DNA from: Pseudophaeobacter flagellatus
GTDB lineage: Bacteria > Pseudomonadota > Alphaproteobacteria > Rhodobacterales > Rhodobacteraceae
DNA: 64,000 nt
NCBI RefSeq assembly: GCF_021228235.1
Contig: NZ_JAJQRG010000002.1
Location: forward strand, 434,001-498,000
Reading direction: 5' to 3'
Shown here: in pieces, positions 1 through 8,872 of the stretch
Layout: every line of letters starts with the position of its first letter
Position numbering within the stretch: position 1 is the first letter of the stretch
Translations under genes and position numbers: made by a program
Notes under the pieces: model-generated
The model's database searches: none
What the model was told of the DNA's origin: nothing
The model's input: the letters and a program-made list of their open reading frames with translations, nothing else

Positions 1-1
1 G

Positions 2-769
2 GGCCTGAAAACCACCGCCGGACGGGTCAGCCTGGAAGGGGTGGTGCCGCTGTGCTTGAAGTTCGATACGGTTGGCCCGCTGGTGCGCTCGGTTGAGGAT
101 GCGGCCCTGTTCCTGGGGCTGCTTGAGGGTACAACTGGCCCGGATATGCGCCACCCGGCCAGCCTGAAGGGGCGGCGCTTTGGCGATCTGCGCGGCATTG
201 CGCAGGCGGATCTGGACCCCAAAGTCGCCGAGAGCTACGCTGAAAGCCTGCGCCGTCTGGAGCAGGTCGGCGCCGAGATTGTGCCGCTGCAGGTGCCAGA
301 GCTGGAGGCGGCGATGGGGCTAAGCGCGATCCTGTTCACCACCGAGGCCTACGGGCTGTGGAAAGAGGTGATCGAAGCGCGGCCCGAGGTGATGTTTGAC
401 AAAATCCTTGAGCGGTTCCGGTCGGGGGCCGAATTTTCTGGGGCGGATTATGTTGCGGCTTGGGCCAAGCTGGAACAGGCCCGCGGCGCCTGGGACGAGG
501 CGGCTGCGGGATTTGACGCGATCCTAACGCCAAGCTGCCCGATCCTGCCCCCCAATCTGGAACGGTTGCAGCAGGATCAGGCCTATTACGTGCAGGCCAA
601 CCTGCTGACGCTGCGCAATACCCGGATTGGTAACCTGATGGGGCTCTGTGCCCTTAGTTTGCCCAGTGGCACCCCCAGTTGCGGTTTGCAGATCCTTGGT
701 CAGCCCGATTGCGAAGAGGCTCTGTTGCGGCTTGGCGCATCGGTAGAAGCAGCGCTGGCGGCCGGGTGA
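2..769 (+). CDS. Amidase-signature family protein, C-terminal part
   Basis: The reading frame is open from the left edge of the window, so the N-terminal half, including the Ser-Ser-Lys catalytic triad region, lies outside. The visible part begins GLKTTAGRVSLEGVVPL and continues with FDTVGPLVRSVEDAALFLGLLEG, the conserved segment of amidase-signature enzymes such as GatA, AtzF and aryl-acylamidases. The C-terminal part has the usual DAILTPSCPILPP and GLQILGQPDCEEALLRLG blocks. Such enzymes hydrolyse amide bonds; the substrate cannot be told from this fragment. It is probably not the tRNA amidotransferase subunit, because no gatB or gatC is adjacent. The family is clear but the specific function is unknown. 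Confidence 0.85.
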   Translation, partial: GLKTTAGRVSLEGVVPLCLKFDTVGPLVRSVEDAALFLGLLEGTTGPDMRHPASLKGRRFGDLRGIAQADLDPKVAESYAESLRRLEQVGAEIVPLQVPELEAAMGLSAILFTTEAYGLWKEVIEARPEVMFDKILERFRSGAEFSGADYVAAWAKLEQARGAWDEAAAGFDAILTPSCPILPPNLERLQQDQAYYVQANLLTLRNTRIGNLMGLCALSLPSGTPSCGLQILGQPDCEEALLRLGASVEAALAAG

Positions 770-955
770 TGTGCTGGCGGGGCCGCAGGCTGCGCGCCCG
801 CAAACCCGACTGCCCACCAATGCGCAGTTGGGGTGATGCTGGCGGGAAAGTCACAAATATTGCCTGCGGGGCAGGCAGCGGCTGGACGCGATGGTGCTTG
901 CTCTGTAATTTATCCCCAAACGGGGCGTGAATGATCCCGAATTTGAGGCACAGCT

Positions 956-2140
956 ATGACTTTCCCTGAGCGGTTTTCGAACCTGCCGGCCTATGCGTTT
1001 CCGCGTTTGCGGGCGCTATTGGACCACCACAGCCCTGGCGGTGATGTGGTGCATATGACCATTGGCGAACCCAAACATCCCTTTCCGCCTTGGGTCAGCG
1101 ATGTCATCGCTGAAAATGCAGCCGGGTTTAACAGCTACCCGGCCAATGACGGATCGGACGCACTGCGCGGTGCCATGAGCGATTGGATCGCCCGGCGCTA
1201 TGGTGTGACGATGGATCCTGACACCCAGGTCATGGCGCTGAATGGCACCCGCGAGGGGCTGTATAATGCGGCCATGGCGCTCTGCCCTGAGGTGAAGAAT
1301 GGGGGGAAACCTGCGGTGTTGATCCCCAACCCGTTTTATCAGGTCTATATGGTGGCCAGCCTGTCGGTTGCAGCAGAGCCGGTGTTTCTGCCCGCCACCG
1401 AGGCCAGTGGCCATCTGCCCGATTATGATAGCCTGCCGCCAGATCTGCTTGATCGCACCGCCATTGCCTATATCTGCTCTCCGGCCAATCCGCAGGGCGC
1501 GGTGGCGGATCGCAGCTATTGGCAGCGGCTGATCGCACTGGCGGAAAAGCATGATTTTTGCATCTTTGCCGATGAATGCTACAGTGAAATCTACCGCGAT
1601 GACGCGCCCGTGGGCGCGCTGACCGTAGCGCAAGAGATGGGGGCCGACCCCGAACGGGTGGTCCTGTTCAACTCGCTCTCCAAACGGTCGAACCTGCCGG
1701 GGCTGCGCGCCGGGTTGGTTGCCAGCGGGCCGGAAAACATCAAGCGGCTGAAGCAGTTGCGCGCCTATGCCGGGGCACCTATTCCGGGGCCGTTGCAGGC
1801 GGCCGCCGCCAAGGTCTGGGCGGATGAGGCACATGTAGAAGAAAACCGGGCGCTCTACCGGGAAAAATACGCGCTGGCGGATGAGATTTTTGCCGGGCTG
1901 GATGGCTACATGCCGCCTAAGGCCGGTTTTTTCCTGTGGTTGCCTGTGCCGGATGGCGAAGCAGCGGCGCTGAAGCTCTGGTGTGAAACCGGGGTGCGGG
2001 TGCTGCCGGGGGCCTATCTGGCCCAGGGCGTGGCCGGGGGAAACCCGGCAAGCGGCTACATCCGGGTAGCGCTTGTGGCGCCGGCAGAGGAAACGCGGGC
2101 TGCATTGACGGCTTTGCGGCACTGTTTGTACGATACGTGA
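956..2140 (+). CDS. Class I/II PLP-dependent aminotransferase (DapC-like)
   Basis: This 394-residue fold-type I aminotransferase has the N-terminal segment MTIGEPKHPFPPWV, the SYPANDGSDALRGAMSDWI block and the PLP-lysine motif SLSKRSNLPGLRAGL with Lys at about residue 243. Length and motifs match the group often annotated as succinyldiaminopimelate aminotransferase (DapC) or a general aromatic/aspartate-type enzyme. A lysine-biosynthesis role is possible but not shown. A GAGGCACA stretch lies about 7 bases before the ATG. It stands alone, 186 bases after the amidase and 150 bases before ftsK. The family assignment is firm; the substrate is inferred weakly. Confidence 0.85.
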   Translation: MTFPERFSNLPAYAFPRLRALLDHHSPGGDVVHMTIGEPKHPFPPWVSDVIAENAAGFNSYPANDGSDALRGAMSDWIARRYGVTMDPDTQVMALNGTREGLYNAAMALCPEVKNGGKPAVLIPNPFYQVYMVASLSVAAEPVFLPATEASGHLPDYDSLPPDLLDRTAIAYICSPANPQGAVADRSYWQRLIALAEKHDFCIFADECYSEIYRDDAPVGALTVAQEMGADPERVVLFNSLSKRSNLPGLRAGLVASGPENIKRLKQLRAYAGAPIPGPLQAAAAKVWADEAHVEENRALYREKYALADEIFAGLDGYMPPKAGFFLWLPVPDGEAAALKLWCETGVRVLPGAYLAQGVAGGNPASGYIRVALVAPAEETRAALTALRHCLYDT

Positions 2141-2289
2141 AAGGCTGCGCGCGGGGACTGTGACGTGGTCCCGGTGCGCCAAGAGATAGCATTGGTCCAA
2201 GGCAGATATTGGACCAAGATAAACACCGGCTGATGACACGATCCTGGGGCAAACACCGGGGGCATTGGCACTAATGAACCGAGGTTGGC

Positions 2290-5200
2290 ATGGCATTTCA
2301 AACCCGTAGCAGGGACCCCCTGCTTGACAGCACAATGCAGGCGGCGATCGAAAAACGTGGCAAAGAGTTGATTGGGATTTTCCTTATCGCGCTTGGCCTT
2401 GCCGTGGCTGCGATGGTGGGGTCCTACACGCCTGATGATCCCAATTGGATGGTCTCGACTGATGCGCCGGTGCAAAATTGGCTGGGTCGGCCCGGGGCCT
2501 CTATTGCCGCGCCTTTGTTCATGGTTGTGGGCTGGGCGGCCTGGACCCTGGCACTGACGCCGCTTGCCTGGGGTGTGCGTTTCCTGCTGCACAAAGGTGA
2601 AGAGCGGGTGCTGGGCCGGATGATCTTTGCCCCGGTTCTGCTGGCGGTGGCGGCGATCTATGCGGCGACGCTGGTGCCAGAGGCGGATTGGAAGGCAACG
2701 CACAGCTTTGGCCTTGGCGGACTGTTTGGCGATACCGTCATGGGGGCCTTGCTGACACTCTTGCCGGTGAGTTCGCATTTTGCGGTGAAATTGATGTCGC
2801 TTGTGATGGCGGCGGCGATGCTGGGTCTTGGCGTCTTTGTCGCCGGGTTCAGCCGCGCCGAGCTGTCACGTGCCGGTAACTACCTGATGCTGGGCTTTGT
2901 GTTGATCTATGGGGCTATTGCCAGCCTGCTGGGGCGCGGTGCCACTCGCGGGTTTCAGGCCGCCATGGCCCTGCGCAACGAACGGCGGGCTGCCAAATTG
3001 CAGGCGGAGGAAGACGCCTGGCTCGCTGATGACGACGGTGCCCAGGTGTTTGAAAGCTATCCGCAGGAGGACGCGCCAGCGCCACTGGTGGCAGAACGGC
3101 CGGAAAAGACCGGTTTGTTTTCCCGCGTGCCCACCCTGATGTGGCGCAGCGAGCCTGAGCCGATGCAGATGCCCGAGCCCGAGCTGGTGGACACTGCCGC
3201 TGGCGGCGAAGAGCTGCTGTCGGGGGATGCGCGGATCTCGGAAAAGATTGCCAGCGCCGTGCGTATTCGCCGTGCGGCCGCGCAGATGCCGGATCACGAC
3301 CCCAACCTGCCCCTGACCAAGGGGCATGGACGGCGGGCAGAGCCTTTTCTGTTCAACCCGAATGCCGCAGATGGGCTGCCACCAGAGCCGCCGCTAACCG
3401 CCAGCCAGTCTGTTCCGCCAGCCCCTGATGTGGCAGCAGCCGAGCAGGCCAGTGTGGCCCCGACCTTTGTCCCCACGGCACCGGTAGATCACATTGCCAA
3501 CCCCGGATTCGCATCGCAGCCCAGTATCCCGCAGGTCGGTGCGCCGGTTTCGGCGGACGCACCGCAGGCAGATGTACAGATCCCCAATGGGCTGACGCCG
3601 GATCGGGTGGTGAGCGAGGACCTGCCGGCTGGGCGGGTAATCAGCCGTGACTTTGACACTACGCCCAAGGCTGCAGCGACACCCGAAACAGCTGCCCCGG
3701 CAGCTGCGGCCCCAATGGTAGCGGCAGCTGGCAGTTTTGAACTGCCGGTGGCAGAGCCGCGCAAAGCTGTGGTGGAACAGCCGCCGCGCAAGGCGGTGCA
3801 GCCTTCGACGCGGGCCAAGGCCGAGGCCCAGCCCGATCTGGCCTTTGAAGAGGCGGACAGTGATTTTGAACTGCCCCCCTTGTCGTTGCTGGGTCATCCC
3901 AGCCAGGTGCAACGCCATCATCTGAGTGACGAAGCCCTAGAAGAAAACGCCCGGATGCTGGAAGTGGTCCTGGATGACTATGGGGTGAAGGGTGAAATCG
4001 TCTCGGTGCGGCCCGGCCCCGTTGTCACCATGTATGAACTGGAGCCTGCGCCGGGCCTCAAGGCCTCGCGGGTGATTGGCCTGTCGGATGATATTGCGCG
4101 GTCCATGTCGGCGCTCTCGGCGCGGGTTTCCACCGTGCCGGGCCGTACGGTGATTGGTATCGAACTGCCGAACGAAAAGCGCGAGATGGTCAATTTCCGC
4201 GAAATCCTGTCTTCGCGTGATTATGGCGATGGCACCCAGCATCTGCCTTTGGCGCTGGGCAAGGATATTGGCGGGTCAGCCATGGTTGCCGATCTGGCCA
4301 AGATGCCGCATTTGCTGATTGCGGGGACCACTGGGTCGGGTAAATCGGTTGCGATCAACACCATGATCCTGTCGCTGCTGTACAAGCTGACGCCAGAGGA
4401 ATGTCGCCTGATCATGATTGACCCCAAGATGCTGGAACTGTCGGTCTATGACGGTATCCCGCATCTGCTGTCGCCGGTTGTCACCGATCCCAAAAAGGCG
4501 GTTGTCGCCTTGAAATGGGTGGTGGGCGAAATGGAAGACCGCTACCGCAAGATGTCCAAGATGGGTGTGCGCAACATCTCTGGCTACAATGGCCGGGTGA
4601 AAGAGGCGCTGGCCAAGGGCGAAATGTTTAGCCGTACGGTGCAGACCGGCTTTGACGATGACACCGGAGAGCCAGTGTTCGAGAGCGAAGAATTCGCCCC
4701 CGAAGCGCTGCCCTATATCGTGGTTATCGTAGATGAGATGGCCGATCTGATGATGGTTGCAGGCAAAGAGATCGAAGCCTGCATCCAGCGTCTGGCGCAG
4801 ATGGCACGGGCCAGCGGTATTCACCTGATCATGGCGACCCAGCGGCCCTCGGTGGATGTGATCACCGGCACCATCAAGGCCAACTTCCCCACCCGGATTT
4901 CTTTCCAGGTGACCTCGAAAATCGACAGCCGTACCATCCTGGGCGAAATGGGGGCAGAGCAGCTCTTGGGGATGGGCGATATGCTTTATATGGCGGGCGG
5001 CGCCAAGATCACCCGCTGCCACGGGCCGTTTGTGTCGGATGAAGAGGTTGAAGAGGTGGTCAATCATCTGAAGCAATTTGGCCCGCCTGCATATATGGGC
5101 GGTGTGGTTGATGGGCCGGATGACGAAAAGGCCGACAACATCGACGCGGTTCTGGGCTTGTCGACCGGTGGCAATACCAACGGCGAAGATGCGCTCTATG

Positions 5201-5376
5201 ATTCTGCGGTGCAGATCGTGATCAAGGACCGCAAGTGCTCCACCTCTTACATCCAGCGCAAGCTGGCCATCGGTTACAACAAGGCGGCACGGCTGGTTGA
5301 ACAGATGGAGGAAGAAGGCCTGGTCTCGCCTGCCAACCATGTGGGCAAACGGGAAATTCTGGTGCCAGAGCAATGA
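2290..5376 (+). CDS. ftsK: DNA translocase FtsK
   Basis: This 1028-residue protein has the full FtsK layout. The N-terminal membrane domain has four or five hydrophobic segments between residues about 25 and 215. A long, low-complexity Pro/Ala-rich linker follows, to about residue 530. The motor domain has a Walker A sequence [10 protein letters not shown] near residues 679-688, a Walker B sequence [12 protein letters not shown], and the [21 protein letters not shown] block. The C-terminal winged-helix gamma domain ([27 protein letters not shown]) is the part that reads KOPS sites in known FtsK proteins. It anchors at the division septum and pumps chromosome-terminus DNA toward XerCD/dif. A terminator follows the stop codon, then lolA, an arrangement common in alphaproteobacteria. 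Confidence 0.97.
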   Translation: MAFQTRSRDPLLDSTMQAAIEKRGKELIGIFLIALGLAVAAMVGSYTPDDPNWMVSTDAPVQNWLGRPGASIAAPLFMVVGWAAWTLALTPLAWGVRFLLHKGEERVLGRMIFAPVLLAVAAIYAATLVPEADWKATHSFGLGGLFGDTVMGALLTLLPVSSHFAVKLMSLVMAAAMLGLGVFVAGFSRAELSRAGNYLMLGFVLIYGAIASLLGRGATRGFQAAMALRNERRAAKLQAEEDAWLADDDGAQVFESYPQEDAPAPLVAERPEKTGLFSRVPTLMWRSEPEPMQMPEPELVDTAAGGEELLSGDARISEKIASAVRIRRAAAQMPDHDPNLPLTKGHGRRAEPFLFNPNAADGLPPEPPLTASQSVPPAPDVAAAEQASVAPTFVPTAPVDHIANPGFASQPSIPQVGAPVSADAPQADVQIPNGLTPDRVVSEDLPAGRVISRDFDTTPKAAATPETAAPAAAAPMVAAAGSFELPVAEPRKAVVEQPPRKAVQPSTRAKAEAQPDLAFEEADSDFELPPLSLLGHPSQVQRHHLSDEALEENARMLEVVLDDYGVKGEIVSVRPGPVVTMYELEPAPGLKASRVIGLSDDIARSMSALSARVSTVPGRTVIGIELPNEKREMVNFREILSSRDYGDGTQHLPLALGKDIGGSAMVADLAKMPHLLIAGTTGSGKSVAINTMILSLLYKLTPEECRLIMIDPKMLELSVYDGIPHLLSPVVTDPKKAVVALKWVVGEMEDRYRKMSKMGVRNISGYNGRVKEALAKGEMFSRTVQTGFDDDTGEPVFESEEFAPEALPYIVVIVDEMADLMMVAGKEIEACIQRLAQMARASGIHLIMATQRPSVDVITGTIKANFPTRISFQVTSKIDSRTILGEMGAEQLLGMGDMLYMAGGAKITRCHGPFVSDEEVEEVVNHLKQFGPPAYMGGVVDGPDDEKADNIDAVLGLSTGGNTNGEDALYDSAVQIVIKDRKCSTSYIQRKLAIGYNKAARLVEQMEEEGLVSPANHVGKREILVPEQ

Positions 5377-5418
5377 CAGCGGAACTCTGCCGCAGGATCT
5401 TTCAGCAATAAATCGCGG

Positions 5419-5453
5419 GGCCGGTCCGGAAATGGATCGGCCTCTTTTCTTTT
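5419..5453 (+). terminator. Rho-independent terminator of ftsK
   Basis: A 9-bp stem (GGCCGGTCC at 5419-5427 with GGATCGGCC at 5434-5442, one G-U pair) encloses a 6-base loop and is followed by the T-rich run TCTTTTCTTTT. It lies 43 bases after the ftsK stop and just before the lolA start. Confidence 0.85.
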
Positions 5454-5478
5454 GCGCCGCAAGGCTTATCTAACTCTT

Positions 5479-6078
5479 ATGAAAAAGCTTCTCTATGTCT
5501 TGGCGCTGGGCGTCACTGCTGTGCTCAGCACCTCTGCGGCTTGGGCCAGCGAAAAGCTGAGCCTGGCTGAGATCTCGGCCTATCTGAATGATATGAAGAC
5601 CGCGACGGCGGGTTTCACCCAGATCAATGATGATGGTTCTCTGTCTACCGGTAAGCTGTACCTGCATCGCCCAGGGCGGATGCGGTTTGAATATGATGGT
5701 GATGTGGCCGGCACGGTGGTGGCGGGTGCCGGGGCTGTGCGGATCCATGATCCCAAATCCAACCAGCCGCCCGAAACCTTTCCGCTGCGCCGCACGCCGC
5801 TGTCGATCATCCTGGCCAAGCGGGTCAATCTTGGCCAGGCGAATATGGTTGTTGGCCATGGCTTTGACGGCACCTCGACCGTGGTGCAGGCGCAGGACCC
5901 GGAAAACCCGGATTATGGCAGTATTGAACTGATGTTCACCGCAGATCCGGTAGAGCTGCGAAAATGGGTGGTGCATGACGGGGCCGGGGGAAAGACAACC
6001 GTGATCCTTGGCGCGCTTGAAACCGGTATGCGCTTGCCGTCGAGCCTGTTCAGCGCGGGTGGAGGCAATTCACCATAA
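5479..6078 (+). CDS. lolA: Outer-membrane lipoprotein carrier protein LolA
   Basis: The start at 5479 is chosen because it gives a clean Sec signal peptide (MKKLLYVLALGVTAVLSTSAAWA). The in-frame TTG at 5452 lies inside the T-run of the ftsK terminator. The 199-residue product has the LolA-like pattern: TATAGFTQINDDGSLSTGKLYLHRPGRMRFEYD, then PLSIILAKRVNL and a C-terminal beta-rich part. LolA is a periplasmic chaperone that takes lipoproteins from LolCDE and passes them to the outer membrane. The position directly after ftsK supports the call. Confidence 0.93.
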   Translation: MKKLLYVLALGVTAVLSTSAAWASEKLSLAEISAYLNDMKTATAGFTQINDDGSLSTGKLYLHRPGRMRFEYDGDVAGTVVAGAGAVRIHDPKSNQPPETFPLRRTPLSIILAKRVNLGQANMVVGHGFDGTSTVVQAQDPENPDYGSIELMFTADPVELRKWVVHDGAGGKTTVILGALETGMRLPSSLFSAGGGNSP

Positions 6079-6129
6079 CAGCGAGGAAAGTCTGCAAAGC
6101 GGACTTTGCTGCCGTTTGCCTCAGCGTGT

Positions 6130-6535
6130 TTAACGTCCGCTTTCACTCTCAATCTTTGGCAGGATATCGAGAATGGACAGTGCCTTCATGTTGTCCTTCT
6201 TGAACCGTCCTGCTGTGACCAGTTGCGAATAGCCATGAACGATGCTCCACAGGGCAACCTGAGCCTTTCCGTTTTTTTCTTCCTCATCGCCAGTATGCCA
6301 TCCAAGATCCACTGAGCCGTCAGCAAGTCTGGAAAAACAGGCCCTGATCTCGCGCGGAAGATAAGCATCGTCGTTTGCAAACGCCCACACGAGAAAATCA
6401 GCTCGTATAGCGAGGCGTTGCGCTCAGCAAAGGTGACGTAGCCAAGACGACCGCCGTTCAGAGCCCGGCCATGTTCCCGAAGTGGCTTTTGGGTGCCACG
6501 TGGCTAACACCGTCATTCTCTAAGCATTTCCCCAT
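6130..6535 (-). pseudogene. Decayed TetR-family regulator (frameshifted, internally deleted)
   Basis: Read on the minus strand, three frames together recall one TetR protein with a WHG-type C-terminal domain. From about 6535 to 6460 there is a recognition-helix-like segment GVSHVAPKSHFGNMAGL ending in a stop. In a second frame, about 6460-6390, comes GYVTFAERNASLYELIF. From about 6390 to the TAA at 6130 a third frame reads VWAFANDDAYLPREIRACFSRL followed by ALWSIVHGYSQLVTAGRF. Helix 1 and about 30 residues between the HTH and ligand domain are missing. No single open frame spans these pieces, so the gene is dead. It lies just upstream of an intact TetR gene of a different subfamily. The family assignment is by eye. 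Confidence 0.65.
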
Positions 6536-6605
6536 TGACAGTCCGACCAATCCGTCTTCTTCAGGGAGGTCACACATCAGTGATAAAAAACTGGCGCGAA
6601 ACCAC

Positions 6606-6620
6606 TAGACGACTGGTCTA
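6606..6620. promoter_or_regulatory. NemR-type operator upstream of the TetR gene
   Basis: The palindrome TAGAC-GACTG-GTCTA lies 22 bases before the tetR start codon. It recurs with one base different in the spacer at 7255-7269, in front of the downstream operon. The pattern resembles, from memory, the TAGAC-N5-GTCTA box bound by NemR of Escherichia coli. It implies autoregulation of the TetR gene. This is read directly from sequence; binding is inferred. Confidence 0.75.
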
Positions 6621-6641
6621 ATAAAGCTTATCTGGCTATTC

Positions 6642-7229
6642 ATGGAACAGCAAAACGACACCCGTTCACAGATATTGACCACAGGACGCCGCCTGACAGC
6701 CGCTCAGGGCTACACAGGTGTTGGCCTGAGTGCACTTTTGAAAGAGGCCGGGGTTCCGAAGGGGTCGTTCTATCACTACTTCGCCTCCAAGGAGGCTTAT
6801 GGCTGTGCGCTGTTGAATGAGTTTATGACAGAGTATGGCGTTCGCCTGAATACGTCACTTGCGCATCCCGATATGGATGCGCGGTCTCGGATTTTCACCT
6901 ATTTCGAAAGGTGGCGCACGAAGCAACTTAGCCCGGACCCTCAGGACCGGTGCCTGATCGTCAAACTGTCGGCAGAGGTCGCGGACCTGTCTGAGGACAT
7001 GAGCAGTATCCTGCAAAAAGGTGTGTCCGACATCATCGCGCGCTTGGCACTCACCCTTGAACAAGGGGCAGAGGATGGGACAATCGTACCGCTTGAAAAC
7101 TCAAAAGCCTCTGCGGAAATGATCTATCATATGTGGCTTGGGGCGAGCCTAATCGCGAGCATCTCGCACAGTGATGCCCCCCTCAATTCCGCAATGGATG
7201 CAACAAAGGCGCTTGTTCCAGCGCCCTAA
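6642..7229 (+). CDS. TetR/AcrR regulator, NemR/AcuR type
   Basis: This 195-residue protein has an N-terminal TetR helix-turn-helix (TAAQGYTGVGLSALLKEAGVPKGSFYHYFASKEAYGCALL, residues about 18-57). The ligand domain includes FTYFERWRTKQLSPDPQDRCLIVKLSAEVADLSEDMSSIL, with a Cys at about residue 105 in the place where NemR/AcuR-like repressors carry a redox- or electrophile-sensitive cysteine. It probably represses itself and the ohr-yqhD-oxidoreductase-DJ-1 operon through the two matching palindromes at 6606 and 7255, and is released by reactive electrophiles. NemR senses quinones, methylglyoxal and hypochlorite; AcuR of Rhodobacter senses acrylate. Which inducer applies here is unknown. The family is firm and the regulon is inferred from the shared operators. 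Confidence 0.88.
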   Translation: MEQQNDTRSQILTTGRRLTAAQGYTGVGLSALLKEAGVPKGSFYHYFASKEAYGCALLNEFMTEYGVRLNTSLAHPDMDARSRIFTYFERWRTKQLSPDPQDRCLIVKLSAEVADLSEDMSSILQKGVSDIIARLALTLEQGAEDGTIVPLENSKASAEMIYHMWLGASLIASISHSDAPLNSAMDATKALVPAP

Positions 7230-7254
7230 CTCTCAAAAATTTTTACCTCTGGAC

Positions 7255-7269
7255 TAGACGACCGGTCTA
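7255..7269. promoter_or_regulatory. NemR-type operator upstream of the ohr operon
   Basis: The palindrome TAGAC-GACCG-GTCTA ends 18 bases before the GTG start of the ohr-like gene and matches the operator in front of the TetR gene in both half-sites and spacing. It lies in the 58-base gap between the regulator and its presumed target operon, placed to block transcription of that operon separately from the regulator. Confidence 0.78.
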
Positions 7270-7287
7270 TTCACGAAAGGAAAATCT

Positions 7288-7704
7288 GTGAAAATCTTCT
7301 ACAAAACCACCGCAACGGCAACCGGGGGGCGCTCGGGTACCTCTGCCCTTAACGACGGCAGCTTTTCGGTCCAGATGGTCCGCCCGGACAGCGGCGATGC
7401 GGGGGTTAACCCGGAACAGCTGTTCGCCCTTGGCTATGCTGCGTGTTTCGACAGCGCGATGGACCTGACGGCCAAGCAGCTCAAGCTGGACTCCACGGGG
7501 TCTAAAACCTCCGTCGACGTCGGCATTGGCCAACGCGCCGAGGGGGGATACGGGCTTGATCTGGACATCACCGTTCATTTACTGGGCATGGCCCGCGACG
7601 ACGCACAGCGTCTTGTCGAAGCGACGCATCAGGTCTGCCCCTATTCCAACGCCACACGCGGCAATATCGACGTGCGTCTGCACATTGAAACTGAAGAGGC
7701 CTGA
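7288..7704 (+). CDS. ohr: Organic hydroperoxide resistance protein, Ohr/OsmC family
   Basis: This 138-residue protein of the Ohr subgroup reduces organic hydroperoxides using two cysteines. The peroxidatic Cys53 in the YAACFDSAM segment and resolving Cys117 in VCPYSNATRGN are both present and 64 residues apart, as in characterised Ohr proteins. The GTG start at 7288 is supported by a GAAAGG sequence 7 bases upstream and by the family's usual N-terminus (KIFYKTTATATGGRSG). It is the first gene of the operon behind the second NemR-like operator. Ohr is more often controlled by MarR-type OhrR; here a TetR regulator seems to have taken that role. Confidence 0.92.
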   Translation: MKIFYKTTATATGGRSGTSALNDGSFSVQMVRPDSGDAGVNPEQLFALGYAACFDSAMDLTAKQLKLDSTGSKTSVDVGIGQRAEGGYGLDLDITVHLLGMARDDAQRLVEATHQVCPYSNATRGNIDVRLHIETEEA

Positions 7705-7708
7705 ACCA

Positions 7709-8866
7709 ATGAACAACTTTGATTTTCACAATCCAACACAGATCCTGTTTGGTAAGGGCCGTATCGCGGATCTGAAGAAACAGGTTCCGACTGGCGCAAA
7801 GGTACTTATCGTCTATGGCGGGGGCAGCGCTGAACGGACCGGTGTTCTTGCTCAGGTGCGCGAAGCGCTTGCAGGCCGCACTTTGGTCGAATTTGGTGGG
7901 GTTGAGCCGAACCCACGCTTTGACACTGCACTCAAGGCGGTTGAGCTAATCGGTCAGGAAGATATTACTTTCCTGCTTGCCGTCGGCGGTGGGTCGGTCA
8001 TCGACGCGACTAAATTCATCGCGGCGGCCGCTTTTTATGACGGCGACGCTTGGGACATCCTGACATCGCGCGGGTCGGTCGTGACAAATGCCATGTCGTT
8101 CGGCACCGTGCTGACACTGCCCGCGACAGGGTCAGAGATGAATCCTGCCTCTGTGATCACCAACTCTGAAAAGGGCGCAAAGCTCCCATTCATGAGCGCA
8201 CACTGCTATCCAGTCTTTTCGGTGCTGGACCCGGAGGTCACCTACTCGCTGCCACCACGCCAGATCGCGAACGGTGTTGCGGATGCCTTTGTTCATATCA
8301 TCGAACAGTATCTGACATATCCGTCTGCTGCACGCGTTCAGGACGGATTTGCCGAAACCCTGCTGCGTACCCTGATAGAGCTTGGGCCCAAAGCGCTTGA
8401 AACGCCGGACGACTACGATATCCGTGCCAACCTGATGTGGACGGCAACGCTGGCCCTGAACGGTCTGATCGGCGCGGGTGTTCCGCACGACTGGGCAAGC
8501 CATATGATTGGGCATGAGATTACTGCGCTGAACGATACCGATCATGCGCGGACTCTGGCTGTTGTGCTGCCATCGCTGATGAATGACCAGCGCGGCCCGA
8601 AACGCGAAAAACTGCTGCAATATGCCGCCAATGTCTGGGATATCCGCGAAGGGTCCGACGAAGCGCGGATCGATGCAGTCATTGCGGCCACGCGTGGATT
8701 TTTTGAGGCGATGGGGATCAAAACACGGCTGGGTGACTACGACATCGCCGCGCCCGATATTGAATGCATCATCACCGCCCTGAAGGACCACGGCATGACC
8801 GCGATTGGCGAACATGCCGCCATCGCCCCCGACGACGCCCGCCGCATTCTTGAAGCGGCCCTGTAG
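7709..8866 (+). CDS. yqhD: YqhD-type NADPH-dependent alcohol dehydrogenase / aldehyde reductase
   Basis: The start at 7709, five bases after the ohr stop, gives 385 residues beginning MNNFDFHNPTQILFGKGRI, the standard YqhD N-terminus and length. Iron-dependent alcohol dehydrogenase motifs include GGGSVIDATKF (nucleotide site), the metal-binding region HIIEQYLTYP and GVPHDWASHMIGHEITA. YqhD in E. coli reduces short-chain and toxic aldehydes such as acrolein, methylglyoxal and malondialdehyde with NADPH. That fits an electrophile-responsive operon with Ohr, a CurA-like reductase and a DJ-1 protein. An upstream in-frame start would overlap ohr by about 180 bases and is rejected. Confidence 0.92.
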   Translation: MNNFDFHNPTQILFGKGRIADLKKQVPTGAKVLIVYGGGSAERTGVLAQVREALAGRTLVEFGGVEPNPRFDTALKAVELIGQEDITFLLAVGGGSVIDATKFIAAAAFYDGDAWDILTSRGSVVTNAMSFGTVLTLPATGSEMNPASVITNSEKGAKLPFMSAHCYPVFSVLDPEVTYSLPPRQIANGVADAFVHIIEQYLTYPSAARVQDGFAETLLRTLIELGPKALETPDDYDIRANLMWTATLALNGLIGAGVPHDWASHMIGHEITALNDTDHARTLAVVLPSLMNDQRGPKREKLLQYAANVWDIREGSDEARIDAVIAATRGFFEAMGIKTRLGDYDIAAPDIECIITALKDHGMTAIGEHAAIAPDDARRILEAAL

Positions 8867-8872
8867 GAAATA

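Noticed and set aside
1016-2335. Minus-strand frame of 439 codons opposite the aminotransferase
   Set aside because: Antisense shadow; composition unlike a folded protein.
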